Under the pieces are notes generated by a model that was not told where the DNA came from, ran no database searches, and was given only the letters and a program-made list of their open reading frames with translations. From Ophiobolus disseminans (taxonomy: Eukaryota > Ascomycota > Dothideomycetes > Pleosporales > Phaeosphaeriaceae): a stretch of DNA of 64,000 bases. Both the position numbers and the translations under genes were made by a program. This document shows positions 42,247 to 55,260 of this stretch, piece by piece (position 1 is the stretch's first letter; the number at the start of each line of letters is the position of its first letter). The DNA lies in the NCBI GenBank assembly GCA_010093685.1, contig MU006227.1, positions 1 to 64,000 of the forward strand, given 5' to 3'.

Positions 42247-45200
42247 TTAAGACTGGTGTTCGTTGTTCTTGAAGTGCACTTTCCACAGATCCTGCAAGTT
42301 TTGAGTATCCGCTTGACCAACAGAATCCGCTTGACCAACAGCATCCGCCTTCCGGAAGACTTCCCAGAGACTCTCATACCCTTCGAACGAAGCAACATCA
42401 TACACCTCCATACCATCTGCGATGCCACTGACATCAGCTCCAAAGTCAACGAGCAGCTGAACGACAGCGAAAAAATCGGGTGAATGCCGGGGTCCATATT
42501 TCCGAAACATGATCTGCAATGGCGAAGCATCAACGTCCACACTAGAATTTTGCAGACTGCCGATGTTAATCGTCTTGGCATTTGGATCAATACCGGTCTC
42601 GAGGAGCATGCGAACGATTTCCGGAGACATTCGATTTCTAGCGTCTATGTCTCGGTTGTGAGGATGGATTCCGACGGCGAGGTGCAATGCGTTGATTATG
42701 GGGGCCGGATCGTCGGGATGCGGAAGCACCGTAGAGTTCGAAAATGGCGATATATCATCCACAGTCAGGAGCACATCAGCACCATTTCTGATAAGTAACT
42801 CGACTGCGTCTGCTCGATGGGTTCGCACAGCTTCGTGAAGTGGCGTCCAGCCCAAGTGGTCACCGAAGTTGGGGTTGGCACCTAGCTTGATCAGTTCCTC
42901 AGCTAACATCTGATTGCCCTCCCTGATTGCGTAAAATAGGAACGTATGGCCATTGGCGTCGTAAGCTGTTTGACATCCTGCGTGGAAAATTGCAGCCATG
43001 CAGGCCTGGCAGCACTCGTTATCATCTTGTGGCATTGCTCCGGAGTCTTGTAGCCAGATCGTTAACCAATTGGTACCTGATGGATTCTGAGCCGCATGCT
43101 GAACGAGTACCGCCAGATTGTCAAGCTTTCCGTGGAAGAAAGCCAGATCAAACGAATTGAGTCCTTCGTCTGTTTCAGCATAAGGATCTGCACCATTTTT
43201 GAGAAGAGTAGTGATATAATCAGGGTCGATTACTCCTCTGTCTGCGGCGAGTTGCATAGCTGTTGACTTGAGATACGAGTGTTTGTGGTTGACATCGACG
43301 TTGAGGGGTAAGAGCGCATTCAAAACCTGCGCGTGGTCGCGCTGAGGGAATGCATCTGACCCCGATATATCGACCGGCTTCCAGTGATGACTCTTCTGCG
43401 CTGGGGCACTAACAGATATCGCGGGGAAGAAATCTTTACTTTGAGGAGTGACGCCAGCTTTGATAAGAATGTCGACAAATTCATAGAATCCGTTCTTTGC
43501 GGTAGTTTCAAAGACATCGGAGAGATCGTCTTTGCATTGGAAAGGTGCGCCAGCAGCATAAAGAGTTTGAGCAATAATCCACCTCCGTTTCTTGATTGCC
43601 AGACCCAAGGCGGTCGCTTTACCAGCTGTCTCGGCGCGAAGCGCTCCATGTGGGGAGATTCGGAGCACCAACTCGGCTACCTTTTCAACAAGGTTGGCTG
43701 GTACTTGGTATGTGTGGTACTTCGTCGAATACCCTTCCCCTTCTAGATAATATCTATCGCCATTGAATCCTTCGGCGAGTGCGTGGAGTGGTGTTATGAG
43801 CTCATCAGAAATCGTGCCAGGATCCGCACCAAGGTCGAGTAACGTCTGTATTATACCAGGGTTCATGGTAGCCATGGCATAGTGGATCGGCTGATACCCG
43901 GACGAGTCTTTGGCGCGGATAGACGCACCCTTAGCTAGAAGAATATTGAGTATCCGTCCGGCCTCTTCCGGATCATCGCATGTTCGCCACCCACTACAAG
44001 CCAGGAAAAGCATCATCGGCGTTCGTCCTTTTTGGTCTCGCGCGTCTACTTCGACGTTAGCCTTTAAGATCACATCCAACACCTCTCGACACCCTGTGCG
44101 GCAGGCATAATGAAGAGCGGTGAATCCTCTTGAGTCGGTGGCTCTTAGTGACAACTTCAACTCTGCCATCATGCGCATGATTTCCGGACTTCCACTATAG
44201 GCAGCTACATGCACGTAGCCTGCTCCAGCCCGCGACACTACGTCTTCGGCAAGCTGTGTGCCTAGGTCACGACTCAAATCAACAATGGATTTGACCAGTT
44301 TGACATCCTCGCATTGGATTGCGGTAGTCAACAGCTGCCTTCTGATGGCGTCGGACGGAGACTTTCCCTTCAGGTGTGACCAAAATCCACTGTCGCCCTT
44401 GGATACAAGGATCTTGGTTCGGTCCCATAAAGCGCTTACATTGAATGTGTTGAGTCCGATTTCATCCAACGAGTACCGCTCATGACATAGAGTAGCCAAT
44501 TTCTGAAATGCCCCCTGGTCGGATATTTCGGTAACGAGTTGCAACAAGTTCCCAGGCTTCCTGGGCGTTCGAAGAGCTTTCGCCTCCTCTATTGTGAGCT
44601 TCGTCATTGAAGCTGATGAGCCGTATTTGTCTGGCAGGAACCGGCTATACGAGTCCTGCGCTTCCTCGAGAAGTAAGGTGGTCAAATCGCCATCGCCACC
44701 AAGAACAGCCCAATGCACAGGAGTGAAGCCTGATTGATCTTGAGCAAACGGACTGGACCCATGATCCATTAGCAGTTGTGCAACAGCTTTCTGTCCTCGG
44801 ACAACAGCCCAAAAGAGCGGTGTCCAAGATGATTTGTCGGTCAAGTTGATGTTTGCGCCTGCCTCGAGTAAGGCTGCCACAATTTGGACATGGCCGTTAG
44901 ATGACGCCCAGTGGAGGGGTGACCACCCATGCGAATCAGCTTTATCAAGCTTCATCCGCCCAGAAGGAGATGCAAGCAGCGTCCTCAATAAAAGAGCAAG
45001 TCCCCAGTAGCAAGAGACATGGAGTATGGTCGCCTCACTCGGAATGCTTGAGATAAGGTCTTGTGCTGATTCGCTCTCAGTACTGACGACAAGGTGGAGC
45101 ATCTGCCAGGCACTCTCTCGATACCGCTCATCGCTAAGAAACTGGAAAAGCTCTGCCTGCAATGTTTCCTCTTCTGAGCTAACGTGGTAGCCATAATAGC

Positions 45201-47229
45201 GCGTCGCATAGTCCAGGAATGGCATGTCCGAAATCCTGATCTTGAGTCCGTCCAGTGATTGGCATGGCCCTTTGGCCATTTCTGGGACTGCCATGTATCT
45301 CAGGCACGCACGACCGATTGCGATATTTTCAAGCTCTGTTTGAGACTTGAGCTGTTCAAGGACGGACTCTCGCGCAGACAAGTGAACTAAGTCGACAATA
45401 TGCGTCGTTTTCGAAACAACAAGCAGGCCCAAACACGATGACAGTATGGCTGTAACGGGTTCTAAACTTTCGGAAGTGTACTCGGGGCGTTCTTCCAGGC
45501 TTGCAATGGCGTGCTGCAGCTCAGTCATCTCTAATGGACGTTTGGCGTTGCAGATCCAGTCGAGTGCGGAAAAGGCCAATTTTCGCCGCTCCTCGCCACC
45601 TTTGCGAATTCTATGCAGGGTTCCCTCATAGGCGTCCTCGTAACTTCTCGGCATAAATTCGATCAAATGGCGAATCTTTTTGATAGTCGTGGCGTCGCAA
45701 ATTGAGTCCATGACGAGACGAATTAAGAGAAATCTATCTTCCATTAGCATGTAGAAGAACCGGGGTGAAAAGAAAGCCTACGATCCATTGGTTTGTGTCG
45801 CAAGATTCGATACTATGTCCCGTTTCAAATCGTCAGTCAGAAGATCTTCATTCACCTCAGATTCTTCATCAAGTCGCCATTGCACATATGACTCGGTGTC
45901 GTTCTGTTCTGCACATGCATCTATGACCGTTGAATTGACCAAATGTGCTGCAATGTTAGGCAACTCGCGACTTGAAACCAATGCTGTAGCCTTCGCGGCC
46001 ACCAGTTGGGGCAGGTGCTTCAGCAATTTGGTACATTGCGCAAACTCGTCGAGGCCGTCTAGGATGATATAAACCTGGTCTGATGACGTCGAAATGTCGC
46101 AAATCACGTCCATAAGGTCCTTGAGCAAAAGGCTGGCACCGCGAGCCTTCTTCTTCTCGTATATATCGCTCGCGACTTGTGACACGACATTTGGCTGTGA
46201 CAAAAGTTGGTATGAAATATGTCGTAGAACGTCGTGCAATGTCTCTTCCTGGCTGTCTCTGAAGAAATGGTAGGCGACTATCGTCCTTGAAAGACTCAAG
46301 ATATCATTCACAATGGTAGCACTGTCTGTGTCAGCAACCTGTCGAATCGTGTTCCGAACCATGGGTATGTCATACGAGAGGACACTCTTCCCAGCTCCGG
46401 CTGCAGAAAAGTTAGTCTAAATAATACTGAAAGCTTGTGATCTTCACATACGGGGTCCTCGGAGCCACAAAGGCTGCTGTGTTATTGATTTACCAGAGTC
46501 TCTCCATGCTCCATAAAGGTCTGAGGTGAGGAGAGCTGGCCGAGTCCCAGGACACGTGGGTTCGAGGATTACTTCAGGCGACAGCGGCGACGATTCGTAT
46601 TTTGGCTTGAACCAATCCAGAAGCTCGTTGAAATCCTTGACTATTGAGTTCCGTCAGAAAGTGAGAGTCAACGACGATGCGCTGTCCACATACTCTCTTT
46701 CTCGTTCTTCAGATGTCGGTAGCTTTCAACGGACACGGTTCTATGATATTTTAGACACAAGCCCAATGACTGCTAGCAACTCGGCGATCAATACTCACAG
46801 GTTGTCAGCGACAAGCGAAGATTCGAACAAACCAGAAAAACGATGCAACATCATGACCGTCTTTTGCGTCTCAGACTCCGAAAACGGCCATCCTAGCATC
46901 TCAAGCTTCCTACGCAGACCCCGCTTCGCCAGCTTCTCCGACAGCGTCGACTTCAATCTATCGAGTTCGTCGTGGCATTCTCGAAGTGTGCCAGCAGACA
47001 ACCCGGCTGTCGGCAAGATGTGAGACAGACTCTGAACTCCAATGTGGTCGCTTGCTTGCTGAAGCTTTAGGAGGACTGCAGTGAGAGTCGACAGCTCTTG
47101 GATGTACGAACTCCATGCTTTGGAAGAGCCTGATACACTCGAGACATACTGAAAGCTCACTTGCGACAGCTGGATAGCAAGGCTGATCAAACCGGCTACG
47201 GATCCCACTGCACTCAGCGGATCGCCCAT
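42247..47229 (-). CDS. NLR-type NACHT-ankyrin protein (fungal STAND)
   Basis: Five exons: 47229-46799, 46740-46694, 46640-46452, 46400-45782 and 45733-42247, about 1590 aa. The N-terminal domain (MGDPLSAVGSVAGLISLA...) is the helical type found in front of fungal STAND proteins (HeLo-like or Fungal_N; which one is unsure). NACHT follows: Walker A GPPGAGKS at about residue 221 and Walker B VYIILDGLDEF at about 334. Residues from about 430 carry the conserved F-L-L-I-R-L-V-M-D-S-I and winged-helix region. From about 680 there are ten or more ankyrin repeats in several blocks (for example S-P-L-H-W-A-S-S-N-G-H and G-W-T-P-L-H-E-A-V-R). Near the end a six-residue unit (V-G-Q-A-D-S/T) repeats. Such proteins sense non-self and can trigger cell death in fungi. 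All introns are short with GT/AG ends. Confidence 0.87.
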
Positions 47230-48554
47230 GGTTTGGTTTCGGACATATGCTGTTGTCGCAGGTGGGGTGCTGAGAGAACGCGGGGTTGCGTGCGTTCAGC
47301 TTTCGCGCTTTGTATCGCGGCCGAGAGCCGCGCTAGGTACGAGGAGCTCGTAATTTGTAATGCACCAATGTTAGCATCCTGGCTACCATTATATCTTTAT
47401 TAGGCTTGTTAGAGCCTCAATAGTATTGTGAGGATAGACAGGCTTCTTTTTTGAGATATCAGTAACAGCTACGAGCTCGTTCGTAGGCTATGCACGTTTG
47501 GAGGCGATGCAGCACCAGACGCGACTCAGCTGGTGAGCCAAGTCCTCTTCGATCGCTACCGGTAACAGAGGCCGGGTCGCTTTAAACGATTCTACCTGGA
47601 GATGAGCGCAAGGTGTTGTGAGTCGATCGTATTAGCCTTTGCCAGAATTTTGAGTTTCCAAGGATCCTGCTAAACATGCTAGGTTCAGCTCAGAGATTAT
47701 ACGACGGATCTCGTGCTGTGAAGGCTTTCATGGGGCGCGGTAAGGCTGAGGCGAAAAAAAAGACCTGCAGAACGCGAATCTGCAGGCACAGGCTCATACG
47801 GTAAGGTCTGAAATCGAATTGCCGCTAGCCCGTGCGTCTGCCCACCTCCGTCTTCGCGTTCGTGACACTAAAGGCAGCTCCCACAGCCATCTCTCCAAAG
47901 AATTGACTACGGATATTTTCTGAGATAAGGTTTAGTTTACATCCTCACGTTGTACGATCAGGTCAGGCTGTATGGATTCGACAGTACCTAGGTAGAGGGA
48001 TCTTCAAACGCAAACCTAATCTCCTCCTCACCAACGCGTTTCGAAGTTGCTGTACGCGACAAATGTGGCTGAATATTGGTGCGGCTGAAAGTGTTGACCT
48101 TAGCAGACCTGCAAGACGGATAGATCCAAGCTAACGAACGCAGTGATCTTACATGAGGTATTTGCTACTACTTCCATAGAAATGCTACTCGAAAGTCAGT
48201 AGGGGTTTACCTTATCGCTTCAGAGCATTTCAAAAAAGCGAGAAGATAGTCGAGGATGGAGACTTCTTTTGAGCCTCGAGGCTGTAACTCAGCCGCAACC
48301 CTTTCTGGACGCTCTTCTCGATTAGACAAGCCACAAATTGCCGCGCAGCGCTTCAAGGCGACCTCCTGAAATTCTCAAGGTCCTGCATTCTTCTCATTCA
48401 ATTTTCAGCCTTCTGCTTTTACCTTTTCTTCACCGCTTGATCCACGCTGAAGTTCGTACCTTACTTAGTTATTCTCAGATCTACAAGTGTGCCAAAGCGC
48501 CCAGCTTTGCAAGGTTAAGGTTGGCTGTTTCACCTCGATTGAGACTAGCCTACC
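47230..48554. other. intergenic between divergent NLR and chitin-synthase genes
   Basis: About 1.3 kb holding both promoters. No gene, RNA or repeat recognised. Confidence 0.45.
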
Positions 48555-51362
48555 ATGTCATACTACCGACTAAGTACATGATTCGGTTATCCTTCACCCT
48601 TTCAAAGCAATCTTAACTTTCTGGGTAGATGGCGATGGCGACGGCGAGGACGAGCACGCTCGTCGGCCTCTATACACCACGCATCGAAACTCATCGAACA
48701 ACTCTTTCTTCCCCGCCGCGACCCAATTCCTAGACTCTCGAGATCGGCTCGCTGCACAGCCGACAGTGCGTGTGCCCTTACTATCTGCACTCCAAACTCT
48801 GACCTCGCGTAGTTTTCCGTCGAAAATCTTGCTTACTCCTACGGTCTCCATGAATCCTACCAGTCGGCCCAAAGCCAGAACCAACAACCGATCCACCGTC
48901 CATACAAGCCGACGGAAAATGTGCGGCCGAATTTCAACAACTTCGTGCCAAGTTACAAGAATAACTACGTGGTAGACTGCGCCGTGCCTTCGAAAGTGTT
49001 CAATCAGCTCCTCCCAGAGCAGCAGCGGTCCAACGAATTCACACACATGCGATATACAGCCGTCACAGGCGATCCAACAGAGTTCAGTGGTCGACGCTAC
49101 GAGCTGCGACAGCACTTGTACCATGAACCGAGACAAATCGAGCTCTTCATCGTCGTCACCATGTACAATGAGACGCAGGACTTGCTCGCCCGGACATTGA
49201 TCGGAATATTTGAAAACATCAACTACATGGAGACGACCAACAAGTCCGGATGGGGACGGGGCTCTTGGAGGAAAATTGTAGTGTGCATTGTTAGCGACGG
49301 AGCCAAGAAGATCGATGCAGGCTCCCGTGCGCTGCTGGCTGGTCTCGGAGTATATCAAGATGGCGTCTCGAGTGATATGGTCAATGGCGAGGACGTTGCT
49401 GCCCACGTTTATGAGGTTAGTCGTGCCTTTTTTCCACCCGCAGACCAGGCACTTGTGCTCACTGATCTAGTACACGACTCAAATGGAGCCGCACTTGGAG
49501 GAAGACAACATCGTATCCATCAAGAAAGGCAACACCCCAGTCCAACTACTCTTCTGCCTGAAACAAGAGAACAAACAAAAAATCAACTCGCACCGATGGT
49601 TCTTCCAGGCATTCGGCGATTACCTGCAACCGAACGTCTGCGTCCTGCTCGACGCAGGCACGAAACCTGGAGGGACGTCAATATATCTACTCTGGAATAC
49701 ATTCGACCGCAATCCTGACTGCGCAGGTGCCTGTGGGGAGATCAAAGCAGATATTGGTAGACTCGGTAAAAGTCTACTGAATTCTCTAGTCGCTACCCAA
49801 AACTTCGAATACAAGATCAGCAACATTCTAGACAAGCCGCTCGAGTCGGCATTCGGCTTCATCTCTGTCCTTCCCGGCGCTTTCTCCGCCTACCGCTTCG
49901 AAGCGCTCAAGGGTAGGCCGCTTGATATGTACTTCGCGGGCGAGAAAATGCACGACAAGAACAAGTTCTTCACGGCTAACATGTACCTGGCGGAAGACCG
50001 CATCCTCTGCTACGAGTTGGTTACGAAGAAGCAGTCCAGATGGGTGCTGAGATACGTCAAGGGCTCGACGGGAGAGACAGACGTTCCTGACGACATCTGC
50101 GATTTCATATCTCAGCGGCGCCGCTGGTTGAATGGCAGTTTCTTCGCGGCCGTGTATACGATCTGGCATTTTGGGAGGATATGGCGGTCGGATCACTCGT
50201 TCGTGCGGAAGATATTGCTGACCATTGAGATCCTGTACTTGCTCATTAGCATGCTGTTCTCATGGTTCGCATTGGTGAGTGGCCCTACATCGATGAACCT
50301 TTAGGAATTTGTTGTTGACTGACCCGGCAGGCGAATTTCTTTCTCGTCTTCCGCATTCTCACCCGCTCATGCGCTGATCCCGCCCTGTTAGGAAAACCAG
50401 GTATGATCGTCGCAGTTCTCTTCGAATGGACGTATCTCGTTGCACTCATCGCGTGCTTCGTCCTCGCACTGGGCCACACTACGAAGGGCGCACACAAGAT
50501 ATACTTGGCCATGGTGTCCTACTGGGCAATTGTCATGGGGTACGTTCCCAATCACTCGAACAAGGTGACTTCAGCCCGGATACTCATCACCCACTAGATA
50601 CCTAATCTTCGCATCCATCTTCGTCGCCGTCAAATCCGTCCAGGCCGAAATCCACAAAGGTTTCCGTCTGCGCGACCTCCTCGCAAACCACGTCTTCGCA
50701 ACCCTGATCCTGTCCATGCTCTCCACCTACGTCCTCTGGATCCTGGTATCTTTCTTCTTCCTCGACCCCTGGCACATGTTCACCTCCTTCCTGCAGTACC
50801 TGCTCATGACACCTACATACATCAACGTACTCAACGTGTACGCTTTCTGCAATACGCACGACCTCAGCTGGGGCACCAAGGGCGACACAGCGACGCCCGG
50901 AAGCGTCATTAAAACGACCAAGGAGGGTGAATTCCCCAAACCAAAGTACACGCACCCCAACATACAGTACGACGCCGAACTCGCAAAGATCGGCAACGCG
51001 CACGAGAAGAAGGAACTCACGCCCTCAGAAGCGCTCCAAGAAAAACAAGAAGCGAAGAAATCTTACTACGCTAGCGTCCGCTCAGGCATCGTCATGGGCT
51101 GGGTAATCAGCAACCTCGCCCTCGCAACCGTCGTGCTCGAAAGCAGCAGTCTGTCATCGCTCATCAACTCGAGCATTCCGCGCGAGGAGCGCCAGAAGCA
51201 GACGGCGGGGATATATCTCACCGTTGTGCTGTGGAGTGTTGCGGGGCTGGCTGGGTTCCGGTTCTTGGGGGCGATGTGGTTTCTGCTGCATAGGCTGGTG
51301 AGTTGTTGCGCTTCTTGTGACTGGAGAAGGGGACTGACGAGAAGTAGCGAAAACATGTGTAG
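48555..51362 (+). CDS. chitin synthase, class I-like
   Basis: Seven exons: 48555-48573, 48629-48765, 48813-49415, 49471-50274, 50331-50539, 50598-51297 and 51348-51362, about 828 aa. The tiny first exon (M-S-Y-Y-R-L) and last exon (R-K-H-V-stop) were placed by frame and splice signals. The cytosolic N-terminus is followed by the catalytic domain: T-M-Y-N-E-T, V-S-D-G (the family's SDG), K-I-N-S-H-R-W-F-F-Q-A-F, D-A-G-T-K-P-G, L-A-E-D-R-I-L and QRRRWLNG (about residue 467). Several membrane spans follow, with the loop S-W-G-T-K-G-D. The pattern V-Y-E-Y-T-T-Q-M, F-F-Q-A-F-G and A-T-Q-N-F-E-Y-K matches class I synthases best. It makes cell-wall chitin from UDP-GlcNAc at the plasma membrane. The usual R after SDG is Ala here; no other key residue seems lost. 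Confidence 0.92.
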
Positions 51363-53581
51363 GGAAGGGGAGTCGAGGGTTGTGCGGCTTGGGGCGTGGG
51401 GATGCCGGGGGGCGGGGGGCAGGGGGCAGGGGGGCGGCGTTTTAGAGGTATGGATATGGATAGGTTACGCACGGTGGTGGTTTAGAGAAGTGCACAATGC
51501 TCATTCTCGTCGCATTAGTTCTGACAATAAAGGCCAGCAGAGTGACGGAAGCTCTACCTTGCATTCACAGTTTATAAATCAATCAGCTGGACGCGGTCCA
51601 CACTGCAGCGAGGGCGGAGTGGGTCAGTGTGCAAGAGGATATGTTGGATTTCGTGCGACCTGGGGTTGACAGTGCCATTGCCAGCGCGTTTGATGATCTG
51701 GAGAGGTGTATGGGAAGGCTGGCAGGTAAATGAGGGTGATCGCAATGCTCTCCAAGTCGTCACGCAACGCTCTCCACGTCGTTACGCATCACAGCTAGAT
51801 TTGTAGCGATAATTTGACATTGTCACATTGCATTTACGTTGTCGCTCTCTTCTGATGTTCATACTTGCTCTCAAAACCTACATGTTATGCCCTCTCGCCA
51901 GCACCAGACTCGTGAGGACGGTGACGGGCAGCACGTTCTCCTTGATCTTCTCCCGCCGCTGGGGCTCAGCAGACCTAAAGACGATGCGCTGGACGCGGTT
52001 GTAGATGCGGCGGCATGTCTCGAAGGCGACCGAAGCCCCTCTTAACCTCAAGACCTTTTCTATACTGCTTCGTCGCAGATTATCAACCCCGATTCTACCA
52101 TCAACGCAGTGTCGCTGGCCATTGCCATGTCGTTCCCATTTACAAACCCCTACGCCGGACAAGACATTCACATTCATTTGCTACGAGTTGAGCAGCTGCA
52201 AATGATGTGAAGCCTCCCCAAGTCCTCTCAACCATGCCTCCGCTTAGGTTGAGACTGCAGTCAGCTGCAACATCACCGTTTATTCATATCTCATCAGGAC
52301 GTGGCGAGTGCTGTACACCACGCGCTGAGTGAAGGATGCTTCGGATTTCGATGATTTATGAGACTTGTTTACAGTAAAGATCTTGAATATGATCCAAGTG
52401 TAAGATAGTGCAGTGGATGTGACTGAAGTTGATGGTGATGGCGCAAGGCTGATTGGAGTGCTTGCCAGAACGCGTTTTCGGGCGGGTCGATGCAGGTTGC
52501 GCCGCCTACGGTACCGGTAAACTTCAGCGGGCGTGACTTGCCGATATGCATCATATCGCGATACCTGATTTTCGCATCCACTCGTCTATCCAGCCTAGAT
52601 AAATATAGAGCGCAGAGGTTAGCTCTGTTTAGTTTCCGCCTCTACCGGTACCGCATTATTGTTCGACGGTTCTCTACTCAAAACGCTCGTGGTCCCCAAC
52701 GTCAGCGGTGCCTCCTTGATTAGTTACATCACCGACACCAGACGAACACTTCAGCGGATGGCTGTAGCCTATGTTTGTGTAGTCGACATGGGAAACGCTG
52801 ACCGCACTGATTGCTTCATGCCTAGGCCTGCACAACTGCGCCGGCCGCTGGGGTTATTGGTACTGCTTGTAAGAGGGGCCTTACCATGATCACGATTTCA
52901 CCTGAGACATATTCAAGCCATACAACGTCGTCTTTCCTGCGTGTTAGCATCCTCTCGGCCGACAGTGGATATAGAACTCTACGTCCCTACCGATTTCTTG
53001 TCCGTTCCTACTCTCATCCAACCTTTGCTCGCTCTCGGTAAATAGTGAAAGTTCGGAAAGCGCTAAGCTGAAGGCTACATGTACGTATATAAGAGTTGTT
53101 TTAAATTCTAAAAAGTCTCTGTATATATACAAGATAGTGTATCATAGTTTTGAGGTTTTGCAACTCACTAAGAGGCGGGGATGCTGCTTTGCGTCCGCAC
53201 TTGAGGGGGTAGTTGCTTCGCTTCACCGCATGGGATGATGTTTGTGGATCATTACACGTTATGGTGTATGTTCCGGCGGTCCTGGGTAGTGTACGACACC
53301 GGGCGAGTAAGGCTTCGTGAGGGAACGAAGGTTTGCTTAGCATTTATAATACGGTTTATACCAAGGACGTGAATAGTTTCTAGGGATAGCTTCGGAATAG
53401 GAGTGATGTGTTCGTTCTCTAAGAAGGCCGCATTATTGGGTATTGACCTGTCCAAACACTCCTTCATATTCTGCGTTCCCCGTCTCTCAATCTGAGTGAG
53501 CGCCCGTCAGCTCCTTACTCTAGCAACCCAAAACATTAAAGCTCAACATACATGAGGAGTGAAAGAAACTATTAAACGAGA
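51363..53581. other. 2.2-kb gene-free stretch between convergent genes
   Basis: Lies between the 3' ends of chitin synthase (plus) and the CBM18 gene (minus). A G-rich run at about 51410-51435 is notable. No gene recognised. Confidence 0.45.
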
Positions 53582-55260
53582 TTAGGCGCAATCCGTCGCC
53601 CCCGTGAAGATGCCCATCGTATGCGTGAAGAAATCCTCCCGAGCTCCAACTTGCGAGTCAATACGGAAGATATCGTTTACAAAATCGCCAGGTGGGCTCT
53701 CGGACCGGAACACGCTGCGGGAGAACTCTGCGTTGCAGGCCATGCATTGCAGTGCGTTACCCACAACGATGCATTGGAGCGGCACGAATCTAGGGACGGC
53801 GGCTATCGTTGCCGTATCAACCATTTGGACCTGGGAGTTGTCGTTTGCGCCGGTAGCTGTCATGATGAATCCGTTGCTAGAGGTGACTTGCCCGTTTGGT
53901 TGGAGCGTGAGAAGAATCGTGGGAAAAAATGTCTCAGTGCGCTCGCGAAGGATGAGGACGTCAGGTGCGGACAGCTTGAGAATTCGATCGTTTGCTGCAC
54001 TACCAGGAACGGCGACTCTGAGGCAGAAGTTCGACAGCAAAGGACCGCTTGGGGCCGGTGGTGGACAAACCGGCGCGGGACTCGGGGTTGCAACCGCACT
54101 TGAAGATGAAGGCGTAGAGCTTGGTATAGTAGATGTGGCGCTGGTGCTGATGCTTTCAATCGAGCTCGAGACACCTGACGACTGAACCAATGAAGATGAG
54201 GACGAGGCCACGGTCGAGGATGCCGATGAAGAGGATGGTGCCGTCGATGTCGAGAGTGAGCTTGACGCAGCAGACGACGTCGACGATATAATCGGTGTAG
54301 AAGATGCAGACGAAGTGGTGGAGAGTGCTGAAGATGACGAGGATACCACGGTCGAGGACGCGATCGACGAGGACGCCGAAGACGAAGAAGAAGCCGCTGA
54401 TGATGACGACCGCGTCGATGACACCAAATTCACTGAGGTGGAGGCCCTGCTAGAGATGGAGCTAGACGCCCTGGAAGCGACACTGCTGGATCGCGATGAG
54501 GTGACCGACGTCGAAGACCTCGCAGAGGATGAGAGTATATCGCACTTTCCGAATCCAGCCTTGCAGCCCACTCCACAGTAATCCGTTGTACTTCCACACT
54601 GTCAGGGTTAGTATGGCTCTACAATAGCTGTGTGGGTTCTCGTACGTATGAGTATTGGCTGCAGCAGTCGCCATACCGTGAACCTAAGCACGTTCGACCG
54701 CCGTAGCTAGGACCTCAGCGCGAATTGTCTGAGACCATTTGACTCGGAGAGGAGGAAGCTGCATATGAGCGCGTAGACGTAGCCATGGTCGTGCGAAGGG
54801 TGGCAGACCTCGACGAAGATGGTGGCACACCACAGGTACCGAAGGATGGATCACATCCCGTTCCGCAGTACGCTGCAGAGCTGCCGCAGTATCCGTTCCT
54901 ACTGCAGCAGTTTCCGAAGACGCTGTTCAGACAGGTCTGCCGCGTGTTGGCTCCACATTTCCCATCCATCGACACCTTGAGGACCGGAGGACTGCCGCTG
55001 GACGAGCAACTGTCATGACTAGATTGGCAGCCAACGCCACAATAGTCGGCTGTACTTCCACTTGCCACTGTTAGCTGTGTTGCCAGTATGGCTGTCTAAC
55101 AAAAAGGGACATACCAGTAATTGTACTTGGAGCAACAGGAACCATAGGTACTGCCAGAACAGGTCAAGCCGAACTGAGGACCACAGCGACCTGTCCTGCT
55201 CGTAGATTGAGCATGAACAGTCGTCGAGCCAATAAGAGCTAAGAAAGTTGTCGCCTTCAT
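53582..55260 (-). pseudogene. secreted protein with three CBM18 chitin-binding modules, TGA in the third
   Basis: Three exons: 55260-55115, 55060-54646 and 54598-53582, a frame of about 525 codons. A signal peptide (M-K-A-T-T-F-L-A-L-I-G...A-Q) is followed by three CBM18 modules, each with C-G, C-C-S, Y-C-G-S and Y-C-G-x-G-C spacing. In module 3 the reading frame has TGA (54717-54715, codon 164) exactly where the first Cys stands in modules 1 and 2, while everything after it is perfectly conserved. Then comes a long Ser-rich, probably O-glycosylated linker and a C-terminal domain of about 150 residues with four or more Cys that I do not recognise. Either a young pseudogene or a truncated 163-residue two-module protein. 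It should bind chitin in the wall or shield it from chitinases. Confidence 0.75.

Noticed and set aside
48594..49406. 270-codon minus-strand ORF
   Set aside because: It is antisense to chitin-synthase exons 2 and 3 and has no recognisable domain; shadow of a GC-rich coding strand.
53604..54185. Plus-strand ORFs over the CBM18 protein's C-terminal half
   Set aside because: They mirror the Ser-rich coding strand and show no family features.
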